NCBI GenBank assembly: GCA_907165275.2 | Contig: OU015654.1 | Coordinates: 947,501 to 1,011,500, forward strand | DNA length: 64,000 nucleotides | Direction of reading: 5' to 3' | DNA from: Zygaena filipendulae | Lineage: Eukaryota > Arthropoda > Insecta > Lepidoptera > Zygaenidae | In this document: one piece after another, positions 1 through 11,159 of the stretch | Position numbering within the stretch: position 1 is the first letter of the stretch | Layout of the letters: every line of letters starts with the position of its first letter | Program-made: the position numbers and the translations under genes | The notes under the pieces: generated by a model | Database searches by the model: none | Told to the model about the DNA's origin: nothing | Seen by the model: only the letters and a program-made list of their open reading frames with translations

Positions 1-301
1 TGCTCTCATTATCTGAACATTCTGATGATGAGAAACTTTCAAAGGAGTTGCTCTCACTCTCATATTTTTCATGCATATTACTGGCTTGAGAAAAAGGAAC
101 GTTATTGCTACATCCCTGTTGTGGTAAAAAACAAATACTTTGTGCAGAACCATGTGTCATATTTTCTGAAACCGCTTGGCCAGTTTTTACATTTTGTACA
201 TGAGCCTGTTGTATTGATGATAATGCTCGTGTGTATCGATTTTTTACCTTATTTTTATAACTACCACTCACTTTATACCTACGCAGAGATCTTAAATCCA
301 T
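1..301 (-). CDS. Partial coding segment running off the left edge, probably transposon-encoded
   Basis: On the minus strand an ATG at 301 opens a frame with no stop to the window edge: 100 codons. An in-frame TAA lies a few codons upstream, so 301 is the first start in this reading frame. The protein begins MDLRSLRRYKVSGSYKNKV, is basic at the N terminus, and ends in a Ser/Glu-rich stretch (YESESNSFESFSSSECSDNES). The composition is protein-like: a basic N-terminal segment, then an acidic-serine linker. It resembles, without a search, the N terminus of uncharacterised proteins encoded by DNA transposons that are abundant in insects. The unusual TATAG-motif block just upstream supports a transposon context. 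It could also be a host gene exon. Nothing of a catalytic domain is in the window. Confidence 0.5.
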   Translation of the reverse strand, partial: MDLRSLRRYKVSGSYKNKVKNRYTRALSSIQQAHVQNVKTGQAVSENMTHGSAQSICFLPQQGCSNNVPFSQASNMHEKYESESNSFESFSSSECSDNES

Positions 302-1160
302 TATTGAACCTTTAACTACTGTTTATTACCAGATTTCTGTAAAAATTCGACAGGGTGCCGCCATTTATGAAGTACATGTCATATAAATGATACTGAGAAG
401 CTAGTATAGATCTAATTAGCCCTTTAGTTATAGATTTTAGTGATTTTATATCATGCTTTAGCCTTGTAGCAGTAACACAAACTCACTTATAGAGCTATTT
501 AAAATACTTTGGTACTATTAAGTACTATAGAAGAATTTTAATGGCTTTTACAGAACTAGCCCCATAGTCATGTTTAGGGAGCTTTTAAAAAGCGAAAACG
601 TTACAAAATGGTTGTGCAAGGTACTTTTACAGTGCAAATTTGTCTTGTAATAGAGTTTTTGATACTGCAACAGTACTGGTACTATAATATAATTTTGATA
701 CATTATTAGTGCCAAATAGATATTTAAAAGTGTCATTAAGGTTGTCTACAGTATTAAATAGTACTATAATCGCATATTTTATACCCATTATAGAGCAACA
801 CTTTAAATACTCTTTTGTATAGTCCTGTAAGCGTTGTAAGAGCTAATTTAAAGGACTTAGATGCTCTTTTATCTTATAGGACCAAACAGCTCTGTTGAAA
901 ACCTTTAGAGTACAAGCAGTCACGATGGTTACCTTTATAGGCCTACTATATTACTGTTTGGTGATAAAACGCCTTAGTTATAGAAGCTTTTGCTACTTAG
1001 CTTGCCTAATAATATCTTGTAAGGATAGGTATTGAAAATTTCAAGATTCTATAGACCAAACGATTTGGACTGTGCGTTTTAAAGATGAGTCGCTTCGTTT
1101 TGCTCTTAGGCTAGGAGGCTTTTACGCTTCTTTTGCCTCTCCCTACAAGAGGGCGTTAGG
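302..1160. repeat. TATAG-motif block, possible subterminal region of a DNA transposon
   Basis: Plus-strand TATAG occurs at 405, 429, 488, 526, 789, 828, 875, 936, 979 and 1050, ten times in about 650 bases where one or two would be expected. The block lies directly upstream of the partial minus-strand frame. Clusters of short motifs in the subterminal region are known from several DNA transposon groups, for example CMC/EnSpm. The outer end may lie near the GAGGGCGTTAG at 1149-1159, but no matching opposite terminus is in the window. Confidence 0.35.
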
Positions 1161-2050
1161 ACCGCGATAATTTACAATGTCAAAACTTCTTTTTTACTTT
1201 TACTTATTACTATTTTGTTCTTATTAATACATAAAAAAAACTAATTTAGTCTTTAAATTTCTTTTTCGTAGTAAAATTTGTAGCTTTTGTGCCTTTTTTT
1301 TTGCTGTTTTACTTTTTTATGTAGGTAGGTATAATTATGAGAGTTTCATATTATGAAACATAAATGAAATAAATGTATTTTCTTTTTACGGTTCTATCTA
1401 CCAACTAATAATCTAAAAATGTTTAGGAATATGTTTACATGTTTATTAGTTCAGAATTCCAGCTAGGTAGTTGAAAAGCTGAAGACAAATGCAAAAAATA
1501 TATAATTAACTGCAAAATAATATTTTTGCTGTTCATGTGAACGTGCATCTCGGGAAACGAATTAGCACGCAACAAAAGATTAATTAATTTTCATTTCGGT
1601 ACATCAAAGAGATCCGAATGCGAGTAGAACCACGGGTGTAGGTAGTTGAATTTGAACATAAAACTACAAATGAAATGCTGTGAGCCGGCAATAAAAGTGA
1701 AGAGGGCGTTAGTGGACCTAAAGATCGACATATAAATAATCTCCGATGGTAATTAAAGACGCGGGGCAGACAGACCGACTGTTTGAAAATAAACTCAGGT
1801 TTTATTTTTAAACTGCAATCACTTCGTTTGTTGGTACAGAAGTGAGATGGATTGATGTGGTGTGTTGTGACAACGCGTGGTAGTTAGCTAGGTATTGGTA
1901 CCTATAGATATTCGTAACCAATCATTGATATTATGTCGTGTCGTATCCTATCTTTAAAGTGGGACCATATTATAAATGGTTACAAAATTTTATCAAAATC
2001 CGTTCAGTAGTTTCGGAGTCCATCGCGGACAAACAACGTGACACGTGATT
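1161..2050. other. Noncoding AT-rich DNA, nothing recognised
   Basis: There is no usable reading frame. A second GAGGGCGTTAG is at 1702-1712. The part at 1915-2040 resembles degraded Helitron-like sequence (AAAATCCGTTCAGTAGTTTC). Confidence 0.4.
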
Positions 2051-2457
2051 TAGATAAGATTATAAAGAGCAAAAGTTTGTGAGTTTGAGTTTGTGAGTTT
2101 GTGACGTTGTAGCGGGTAATCTCTGGATCTACTGAAACGATTTTGAAAATTCTTTCACATATAGGAAGCTACAGTGATTTTGAGTGACATATTATGGTAC
2201 TTTTTTACCAAAATCCCCGCGGGAACTCCGAAGTTGGTGAGTTCGCGTGTTTTTGAGGTTGTAGGGGGTAATCTCTGGATCTACTGAACCGATTTTAAAA
2301 ATTCTTTAACTTATAAGAAGCTACAGAGATCTTGAGTGACATAGGGTACTTTATATCCCTCCGGAGTTTGTGAGATTGTTATCTATGATAATTTTTATCC
2401 CGGAATTCCCGCGGGAACTCCGAAATTACTGCGGGCAAATCCGTGGGGGTCAGCTAG
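2051..2457 (+). mobile_element. Helitron-like element with internal duplication
   Basis: The 3' end is typical: CCGCGGGAACTCC, then a GC-rich hairpin remnant and GGGGGTCAGCTAG before T. The interior carries two direct copies of a unit containing GGGTAATCTCTGGATCTACTG (about 2117 and 2260). The 5' end is poorly defined. Confidence 0.7.
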
Positions 2458-2639
2458 TATCTGATATCTGGCCATTTCATGAAATGGTCGCCACATCATG
2501 AACTGGTATTGCATACCTACGTAACCACTAGAGTATCATTCTGGTTTAGGTTAGGTTTGTACCTACTGCTGAACAAGTCGCGCCAAATACAATGGTCAAT
2601 TTTATTATCATGGTAGTTGTGCCCACGACAGATACTTAC

Positions 2640-2800
2640 ACTAAAACCCAGGATACATGTTATAAAACAAAGTCCTGCGTCACGTCTGACTGTCTATCTG
2701 TTTGCGAGAAACTCAAAAATTACTAAACGGATTTTCATGCAGTTTTCACCAACTTGACCAACCAGAGTGATCCAACTTTTAAACAAAATTTTAGTTATAG
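2640..2800 (+). mobile_element. Helitron-like fragment
   Basis: It contains the family's internal core (GTCTGACTGTCTATCTGTTTG, AAACGGATTTTCATGCAG), but neither end is intact. Confidence 0.4.
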
Positions 2801-2924
2801 TCGTGTCTTTAGTAATTCTTTGTAAAAAGTTTTGGATTTTTTGTTACTGCCACATTTCCACCTAATATTCATCAACATTGATTTAGAAGTACATAAAACG
2901 TGTACTTTTTTTAAATTAAATACT

Positions 2925-3113
2925 TAAAGAGGAAAGATTTGTATTTTGTACCTATGTTTGTAACGAATAAACTCGAAAACTGCTGGACCGATTTCAAAAA
3001 TTCTTTCACTTATAGGAAGCTATGGTAGTCCGGAGTGGCATTTGGTAATTTTATTCCGAAATTTCTATGGGAACTCTGAAATTAAGGCAGACGAGACTGC
3101 GCGAAACAGCTAG
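2925..3113 (+). mobile_element. Helitron-like element
   Basis: The core GCTGGACCGATTTCAAAAAT and CACTTATAGGAAGCTA is followed by a decayed hairpin and GAAACAGCTAG at the 3' end, next to T. Confidence 0.65.
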
Positions 3114-3192
3114 TAATAAAATAAAACTTTAGCATAGGATGTGTATTAATTGTGTACCTTATCTAATTTTTTTGTTTATCAGTTTGTTCAGC

Positions 3193-3520
3193 CTATAGGG
3201 ATGTTGACGACTTTTGAAAACCAAAATTCTAATTAGTCCGTAAGTTAGAAAATTAAAAATCATTAGTCACGTATTTTTTTATTTTTCAAATAAATGAAAA
3301 TATACAGAGATAAAGCGCATTAAAGTTTAGGGTGGGGGCTCGTGACGTCACTTACCGCTACAAGCCGCCATACAAACTGCACTGGTTAGTGACGTCACGC
3401 CAAATTTCAACTCAATGTGTCGCCGTTATTTTTTGATTACGTAAAAAAAGAAAAACTACATGTCCAATATTTTTTATTAATCTACAAGACGGACTTAAAA
3501 AAAATTGTCACTTAGCCTGC
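3193..3520 (+). mobile_element. CRE-bearing MITE, copy 1
   Basis: About 330 bp, one of five long copies of a family in the window. It has the conserved internal AAGCGCATTAAAGTTTAGGG, two GTGACGTCAC blocks, CGCCGTTATTTTTTGATTAC, and a degraded inverted end at the right (ACTTAGCCTGC). Confidence 0.7.
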
Positions 3521-3894
3521 AAAAAATCCTGTCTAGAAAAAAAAATCTCGAAATAAAATGAATCACACTCGTTTACCTAATCCCCAGAATACATTCAAAT
3601 GCAATCACGAATGATTAGTTTCACCTCGGTGTATGAAAATATATTGTATTTTCGTGCAATTTTGTTTTTTTCACACCAATTCACCTGCCAAATGTACTAA
3701 ATTCCCATCGGAGTTTTCTTCGGGAGCGTTGGCACCGAATAACACACGCGTGTCGTTAAAGACTTAATTCATTACTAGCTGTGAGCGAATTTCATGATAT
3801 CAGGTTATATTTATAGGTATATGCTGAGATTTGAATTTGAGTGCAACATAATATATATGTATAGATAAAAGTTAAGTTATGCCTTAACTTATTC

Positions 3895-4130
3895 CTTTAC
3901 AAAGAGTTCCCGAAGGAATCCCGAAATTCACGCAGGTGGAACCGCGAGAAATTCTTATTGTTAGATTTATCACAACATAACAACAAAATCTTCCGCTGCG
4001 TCTATCTGTCTGTCTCTTTGTTCGCGATAAACCCAAAAAACTACTGAACTGATTTTCATGCGGTTTTCGCGTATAGTTTATCTGAAACCGGGGAGGACAA
4101 CCAGTGAAAAAATAAAATGCATCCATAAGA
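3895..4130 (+). mobile_element. Helitron-like fragments
   Basis: A 3'-like piece (GAGTTCCCGAAGGAATCCCG, ACGCAGGTGGAACCGCG) is followed by a core piece of another copy (ATCTGTCTGTCTCTTTGTTCG, ACTGATTTTCATGCGG). Reading frames over it are artefacts of the repeat. Confidence 0.5.
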
Positions 4131-4414
4131 CAGTTTCTAGATATTTAGATAGCCTAATCCGTGGCTTGGGCAAGTAACCCGTTCTGTCATTTTAACATTA
4201 AGTTTTGGGATCGAACGCGACGATTATCCCATAAAAGACACAGAGCTCCCAGTTTAGACACCTCTTTATGGTTTTACTTTTTGTTCAATTTTCATTTCAT
4301 TTATATAGAAATTGACAAAGGTGAAAAAAAAAACTCCATTAAAATTCATAAGCCAAAAACAGTTGCGATCCCAACTTACGTGTTTGTTTACGATTTCAAA
4401 AGGCGAACGAAAAA

Positions 4415-4690
4415 AGAGCACGTAGTACGCATGCGCGGACGGCGCGGGCGCGGGCAGAGGGAGAGAGGGGCGAAGGGGGTTCTACTACGCTACGAGCGCC
4501 GACGGCCGGTTGGTTCGTTTTTTACCGCATTCGGGTTTCCTTTTGACTCGAGCCTCGGGTTTTTTCGTTTACGCCCGGTTTGGATTGGCAACTCCGTAAA
4601 CAGTTATGCTCGCGAGGCAACCCCGCACAATTGTTTTTAAATGACGACTCCTGCGCAGTGTGTGCGCGCGCGCTCGTCTCTGAACGAATA
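4415..4690. promoter_or_regulatory. CpG-rich single-copy block, possible promoter
   Basis: Strong local enrichment of CpG (GCATGCGCGGACGGCGCGGG, GTGTGCGCGCGCGCTCG) in AT-rich DNA. Frames exist on both strands but look like low-complexity Arg-rich translations rather than proteins. It could be a promoter, an enhancer or an untranslated first exon; direction is unknown. Confidence 0.3.
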
Positions 4691-5436
4691 CGATAGATAA
4701 AGGTGCACGCTTTCGGTTTTTTCTCGTCGGAATATGACAAACAATTAATTTTATGTTTGTCTTAAGAAATGAGAAGATTACCTTCTCTATATACCCAAAA
4801 AAAAACGAGGTGTTCATAATTTATCTATGGGCCCATGTTGCCTGATAATAAAACAATAAATAAAAAAAAAAAAAAATAATCATACCGTTAGGGTTATTTT
4901 TTCCTTTTTTATCATCAAGTATAATTTTTCACAATTGGTTTTAAAAGGATAAAACCATTTTTGACTATATCTGGCTGTTCAAATAACTATAGATAATTTG
5001 AAGTTTTTAAGTGAGTAAATACGAATGCACAACAGCATAATATAGTTTACAAAAAATGTGCATTTTATATAGAATATTTTATAGAATATATTAGATACTT
5101 TTAATTTATAGTTATCTTCTAAGTTCACATAACATTATACTTGTCTATAGTTTTTATTAAAATATTTTTTTAACAACCATTCCTTTCACCTCAACCTCTG
5201 CAGAAACTAATCTATGACAACTATTATAAACCTACTGCTCATAATTTCTTTATTAATACATGGTCTGGTATCAATTTTAAAAATTATACACCGAAGTTGC
5301 ACATTAATTTCGCGCACGCACAGTAGTCGGCGAATCGATCCGTTCTTTTGTCCATCCGTACAAGGCGAGTTTACGATAAGCGCATTGCCGTATCCCATAT
5401 CGGCTAAAGACAGTAAAAGTATTTATATTATTACTA
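4691..5436. other. AT-rich noncoding DNA
   Basis: Includes a poly(A)-like run at 4859-4877. A small CpG-containing patch at 5300-5400 covers overlapping frames on both strands, with no protein-like composition. Confidence 0.4.
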
Positions 5437-5592
5437 TCCTTACTATTAAATGCGAATGTCAGTTTGTTTGTGTGCTTTCGTGCCTTACGACTCAACCGAT
5501 CATCGTGAAATTTTGCATACGACGTTGTCAGGGGTAGAGAGAAGGATATAGGGTACGAAATTAATGCGGGTGAAACCGCGGGGAACAGCTAG
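5437..5592 (+). mobile_element. Complete Helitron-like element
   Basis: 156 bp. It starts TCCTTACTATTAAATGCGAA, contains TTTGTTTGTGTGCTTTCGTG, ends in the hairpin GCGGGTGAAACCGCG and GGGAACAGCTAG. Another 5' part follows immediately. Confidence 0.8.
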
Positions 5593-5736
5593 CGCTATTG
5601 CGGTATAAATGCGAATGTGACGTTATTTATTTTTTGTTTGTTTGTTTCTTACGCTTTCAAGCCTTTACTACTTAACTGGTCATCATGATATTTTGCATAC
5701 ACGTTGTCTGGAGTACAGAGAATGACATAAGGTATA
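5593..5736 (+). mobile_element. Second Helitron-like copy in tandem, 3' truncated
   Basis: It begins directly after the CTAG of the previous copy (CGGTATAAATGCGAATGTGA), carries the core through the ACACGTTGTCTGGAGTACAG region, then ends at GGTATACC without a hairpin. Confidence 0.65.
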
Positions 5737-6260
5737 CCTAATTTTTAGTAATTGTCGACTGAGATATTTTATTTCACATTGAGGCTTATGTTATAGTTTT
5801 CATCCTAGACGAAGAGCTCGGTACCTAACTTACAACAGTAGGTAGGTACATAACTTACAAATTATCCAGACACAAAAAAAATACCTATGTTTAAGAAAGT
5901 ATCCGAAAAATGGGATAGTTTTGAAATAAACTTAGAATACACTCCTTGTACCTACTTTAATTCTAATTTGCGTGTTAAAAATGCTAATGCGTAAAAAAAA
6001 TCGCTAAGCATTAAAACCAATTATTATTAACTGTATAATTCTACTACGTCACTAAAATATGCCAAAAATTCAATTTAATTTGGAAACATTTTAGTTTCAA
6101 TAATAAGAGTAAGCTAAATTGTTTAAAGAGTAAAAATTCTTGAAATTTTTTCACTTAAAAGGAGCATAATTATGGTTCGACATAATATTAAGTATCATAC
6201 TTGAAAACAGTGGTGTTTCATATGTAAATTGGCGTCGCATGATCTCCGAATGTAAAAAAA
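5737..6260. other. AT-rich noncoding DNA
   Basis: No gene or intact repeat recognised. Confidence 0.4.
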
Positions 6261-6269
6261 TAAAAATAA

Positions 6270-6780
6270 AAATTGAGAAACAATTATTGCTCGTCAAATC
6301 GGCGTTATTGCTTATGATACATTCTTCAATGCAACCCGTATTGGACCCGGGGCGTTTCTCTGTAAAATATAAATATTTAAGGAGCCAGTGGCATGGCATT
6401 CGGGGTGGTGGCCAATATTCAGAATAAATCTCAATTTAAACCGTGTGCGAATTCCCGCAATTTCATCGGACGGGTCTAGACTATAAACGGTGATAGCGTG
6501 ACGGCCTGTGCGTTCACCGAATTAGGAAATATCTACCAGTTCGATGACTCTCGTTTAGAGGTCGATGACGATGGATGGCAGGCGACTAATCACGTCGCAG
6601 TCTCTCACGAGATCCGAAACGTTCGACTCGGGCATCGCATCGGTGTTTTTAACCGTCTGAAACTCACCACGCTCGCTCGTTTCGAACATCATCTGAGATG
6701 CGGACTCGTGAAAAGTAGTGTGCTAACGCAATTAATGATAGTTTATATCGCGACTCGGGGCTGGAAAAAATAAATGTGTA
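6270..6780. other. High-complexity single-copy block, candidate enhancer
   Basis: It is free of the window's repeat families, has balanced base composition and scattered CpG. Frames here lack an ATG start (the one at 6498 begins GTG). The texture is that of conserved noncoding DNA, but conservation cannot be judged from one sequence. Confidence 0.25.
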
Positions 6781-7519
6781 AATTTTATAAATAACGTGCC
6801 ACAGTGGCCCGATTACAGAGCTTTTGCGATTTGACGCTGGCGAGGTATATAGGTGGGTAGTGGGTACATAAAATCTTTATTCTTCGAAACGCCGAGGCAA
6901 ATGCAACGAGTCTAGCACAAGGTAGTACCTATTTAGAACTGGGATAATAGAGTCGTTACGGGCTGTGGAAAGTACTGACACTATTCGATCAGGTACTACT
7001 ACTAGCTACTTACTAGCTCTTCTCGGCGACTCTGCCCGCATGCTGTAAGCTCTCTGGCGTACTTCGCAGTTTAAATTTCAAACATACAACGTCTTGTTGG
7101 ACCGATTATGATAAAACCAAGCTAGGCTATGAGGAAGGCAATCATGAAATTCGTGTTAGTTTGTGATGTGTGCACAAACAAACCGTTAATTAGACACAAA
7201 AAATCCGATTAACCGAAAATGGATTATATTCCACTCTTTAGGCAATTTCCCCGCTATTTTATTTGCAAAATTTTGCAATATACAGATATATCAAGTTCTG
7301 CAGTTTTATTGTACATAATATGTATGTATATATAGCATAAATAGTTATCAGAAATAAATTAAAATACAAAAAAACCCGTAAACCATGCAAGAATGTTTAA
7401 AATAGATTATTCAAACAATTGAACCAATAAACGAAATCGAAATAAAGAGATATTCAAATAACACCATCGGTAAACATTAAAATAAGTGGGCGGCCTCAAA
7501 ATCAAAAGCACCGAAACAT
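6781..7519. other. AT-rich noncoding DNA
   Basis: No gene or intact repeat recognised. Confidence 0.4.
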
Positions 7520-7631
7520 TTGAAGAGCAAACACCGGGCAATTGTTACAATGGTAGGTTTTTCATGTCATCTAATGTTTGTACACGCATTGATCACGAAG
7601 CAAAAAGCTACCGTCTGTATGTTTTCAGATA

Positions 7632-7804
7632 ACGGCACTGAGAAGGATAACAAGGATAATGTTATGGATGAGTTTGACGATAAAAAGGGACAAGACCAAG
7701 AAACACTTGAGACCACAGTGGCTTATGATGAAGAAACGCGTGGAATACAAATGCAGTGCGACCACAATGCATTGGAATCCAGAGTTCGTCAACAAGTGGG
7801 TTAA
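7632..7804 (+). other. Possible coding exon of unknown function
   Basis: A TTTTCAG acceptor-like site (ending about 7628) precedes an open frame rich in Asp, Glu, Lys and Gln (NVMDEFDDKKGQDQETLETT, then DEETRGIQMQCDHN). The frame ends at TAA (7801-7804 area), and AAG-GTGAGT, a donor consensus, follows the stop by three bases. The composition is protein-like and not derived from a local repeat. No family was recognised. The stop just before the donor argues for a decayed exon or a last exon with UTR intron. It could be chance. Confidence 0.2.
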
Positions 7805-8590
7805 AAGGTGAGTCTGACAGGTATTACTCTAATTATAGCGTGTTGGCATAGTAATGCGAATGTAATATCACATTATAACGAACATTCGAAGAGGAATTTC
7901 AAAATGGCTCACAAACATCAATGAAAGAACAGATAAATCTATAAGTAGGTTCGCTTCATAGATTTGTGAAGATAAATAATAAACATCACAGAAAGTAGTT
8001 TATGAAAGTGATGAATGTTAATATGATCCGATCAATATCAATGTCAATGTCGATCTTTGTGAAGAATTCGCAAGTGCAGAATAACGAACGGACATATTCA
8101 ATAACAAATTGGAAATGTGAATTGTTTTCCAATGATTCATGTAAACATATTTGCTAATGCCGAATGCACTCCGGGTTCAGCAAACGCTCGCCGCGCTGGC
8201 ATCTCCCACGGTTCTAAATCGATAACAATCGCTTTAATTACGCTACGATTAAGTCCGACTATGGTGCCGGTGGGCAAGAAGCATCAGTTCGAAATGTTTA
8301 ATTAGAACCTTTTTAATGTTTGCGATCGTTATTTGGTCGGGGAACGTTTTAAGTGTTTGAAAATTGTTATACTTAACTTTATGCGGCGATAACCCCTTGT
8401 TAAACTTTTTTGAACAAAAATTCATAATCAATATTTTTTTCATGTTAGGTAATTATAATTAACATGATAATTTATTTATTGTTTATTCTTTCCCTTCCCC
8501 TGAGTTTTCAGCAGAGTTAATATCGGATTTTCCTCAAATACTCTTTGCATCCTAATATGTCATTTAGGGATACTTAGTTCAGTTGATCCA
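7805..8590. other. Noncoding, nothing recognised
   Basis: Mostly AT-rich. The patch 8150-8290 has higher complexity, but frames on both strands lack protein-like features. Confidence 0.35.
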
Positions 8591-8599
8591 GAGATTATC

Positions 8600-9190
8600 T
8601 TAATGGTCCAAAGGAGATTGACAGGGTATGGACCAAATGCTGCCCAGGAGTAGGACTACCTTGACTGAGTTCCTTGCATTGCTTTATATTGAAAAAAGTT
8701 TTTTTTTTCAAAATCGGTCCCGGAGAAAAAAAATTAACGTCAGTTTTGTTTGTACGTTTTACATAGTATGTATGTTCCCCGATTATTCGAAGACGACTGG
8801 ACCGATTTGGAAAATTCTTTTTTTGGTTGAATGGGTATACTTCCGAGGTTGTACCACTGTCATAAGGTCAGGATCTGATGATGGGATATTGGAGAAATGG
8901 AGGAAACTTATCAAATATTATAGGCACACCTACCAATTTTGGGTATTTTTTGGAATATTTCATGCATTTGCTTTCGGAAAGCACCATTTAGTGAAGTGAA
9001 ACTAATGATGAAGACAACAGATGACCAGCGGAACTACTCAATAATAGGTATTTCACAGGTTGCGATTCGATTACTTTAAGGTGGTTGCTGAGCAGTTTAT
9101 GCTCATCACAGTGCATGTGGTGAAGTGGAGCTGATAGTGTGTATCAGTAAAACTCCTCAAAAATATACATCCCTCCATCGGGAAAAGCAT
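8600..9190 (+). mobile_element. Degraded interspersed repeat, Helitron-like core plus unknown flanks
   Basis: Contains GAAGACGACTGGACCGATTT, typical of the Helitron-like core, between sequences that share CTGCCCAG / CTGGGCAG with the following direct repeat. Boundaries are unclear. Confidence 0.35.
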
Positions 9191-9247
9191 TTATTTATTG
9201 TTATTGTAATTAAGTATTTATTTTTACCCAATAAATAATACCTTTTT

Positions 9248-9528
9248 TTCCCACGACTCCTGGGATAGAATTAGGCGCCCTTTATTTTACAAACTACTAC
9301 TATCCTAAGGAACATAATGTACTATGTCTACATCCTGGGCAGCACTTGGTCTACCCTCCATGCAAGATTATTGTTTCCCAATAAATCTCAACAAAAACTT
9401 TTTTTTTTCACGACTCCTGGGATAGAATTAGATGCGCTTTAATTTACAGACTACTACTACCCTAAGGAACATAATGTACTATGACTTTATTCTGGGCAGC
9501 ACTTGGTCCACTCTTCATACAAAGATTG
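9248..9528. repeat. Two direct copies of a roughly 120 bp unit
   Basis: Each unit contains CACGACTCCTGGGATAGAAT, ACTACTACTA(T/C)CCTAAGGAA, CATAATGTACTATG and CTGGGCAGCACTTGG. Units start about 9248 and 9405, a period near 155 bp. Part of an unidentified interspersed repeat. Confidence 0.65.
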
Positions 9529-9529
9529 G

Positions 9530-10510
9530 CATTGTCCTTTATCACCTTCACATTTCTATAGATAATATTAGTGTATAGATATGATTTGGAATCAATATCA
9601 CATTTTTAAATTTCCTACTTAATGCAATTGTTTTTATATTTATTTTGTGTATGGAAACTTCATTACTTCATTACAATATAATCGTTAATTTTGTTTAAAG
9701 CCTTTGAACTTTTCTCTTCTTGTCCATCAATATTGACCGATATCGATTCACTAGTACAAACTTCGATGCTGTTTTAGCAACAATATCTACGGCTAAGAGA
9801 GACGTCTTATGAAATATCTGTAAGAGTGGTAACAGAAACTATGACACGTATTTTATATATATCTCATTCAAAATAGTGTTACGAGCGCTAACCTACATAC
9901 TGAGCAACGGACGGACAAACGGGCGGATATTCACATGTGGGTGGCAGCCTTGACACTTCGCTAGCATTTTTTCCCTCTCTGTGCTCTTTTTCTATTGTTT
10001 TGATCATAGTCTTCAGCAGAAATGTGACCTGCATTATTAAAAACACAGCGTAGTCATGATTCATGTTACATTGTCAACCTAAAATCTTCTGCAAATAAGT
10101 TCTGATGGGTCCTTACTCTTAAAAATGATTTGAGGCTGATTTCGATTTCACCTCGATGTCATTTTAGTACCTACTTTTAATATCGGAATCAAATCGTATT
10201 AGATGATGTCCGAAAGGTGAAAAACACGACTCCGGACTATATTGAAATCGAGGAATTTGACAGATAAATTCGATCGAGACACGACCCCAAAGCTTCAAAA
10301 GTATCAAAATTTGATTCCGTTTCGATCTCATTTCGATTCGAGTTCGATTCGATTCTAACACGATTATACGTCAAGAGTTTTGAAGTATCTACATCTTTAT
10401 GTTTCATACATTGTTAGAGAATTGGTCCGTTTGAATGTTGAAAAAGAGAGGACCCAGCATAAGTTTGATAAAGCTATTAAGCTATTAAGCATAATAACAT
10501 GTAGTAACTA
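9530..10510. other. Noncoding DNA with a TTCGAT-rich patch
   Basis: AT-rich; at 10140-10360 the words TTCGAT and CGATTC recur many times. No gene recognised. Confidence 0.35.
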
Positions 10511-10675
10511 AACTAATATTATAAAGAGGTAAAGTTTGGGTAGTAAGGGATAATTTCTGGAACTACCAAAAAGGTTCTAAATATTCTCTCATTGATAGGA
10601 ACCTAGAGTATCTACAAGTGACATAGGATTCCCGAGGGAATTCCAAGATTGACCCAGTGAACTCGCATGGAGAAC
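10511..10675 (+). mobile_element. Helitron-like element, decayed 3' end
   Basis: Starts AACTAATATTATAAAGAGG, contains the core TAATTTCTGGAACTAC and ATTCCCGAGGGAATTCC, but lacks the terminal hairpin and CTAG. Confidence 0.55.
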
Positions 10676-11140
10676 AAAAGAGAAGTAAAGAGAAAAAAAA
10701 GAAGGAAAAAATTTTGGTATGAGTTTATCATAAAATCGAGAAATGTGCCAGATAGCTGGCCACTTGCTAAGATAGTCATAACTTTTAAATACTTAAGTGG
10801 ATAATAAGTTTTTTAATTAAATTACTAATAAATAGTGATGTTCCATTTAATAAGTGCTCTAGAATTTATCGTGACTGTATAATTTTTAAGTATAAAGGAT
10901 AAATTCTATTGGGCGTGGATGAGCAAAATCGGTTCGAAGACTAGCGAAAAATTCTCGAAGAATTAACTCTCGGAGTCAATTTTGAAAAAACCTAAAACGA
11001 GAAATACACTTCATTTAAATATTCACTATACATAATGCATTGTGATATAACTCCAAAGATTTGCCATCGTACAGATTTACCTATAATAAATGGTGATAGT
11101 GTGGCAATACTAAGTTATGTTGGAAAAACACCGCATTACC
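10676..11140. other. AT-rich noncoding DNA
   Basis: No gene or intact repeat recognised. Confidence 0.4.
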
Positions 11141-11159
11141 GCTAATAACGTGCAAAACC

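Noticed and set aside
330..365. EGF-like NGGT motif on the minus strand
   Set aside because: The surrounding cysteines are missing and frames are short.
4161..4640. 159-codon plus-strand frame
   Set aside because: The translation is low-complexity Arg-rich where it crosses the CpG-rich block and shows no family.
5214..5537. Overlapping frames near Helitron-like copies
   Set aside because: They are translations of the repeat itself (for example CEFVC/LFV near TTTGTTTG) and recur at other copies.
6498..6773. 91-codon frame
   Set aside because: Begins at GTG with no ATG, no splice signals confirmed and no recognised domain.
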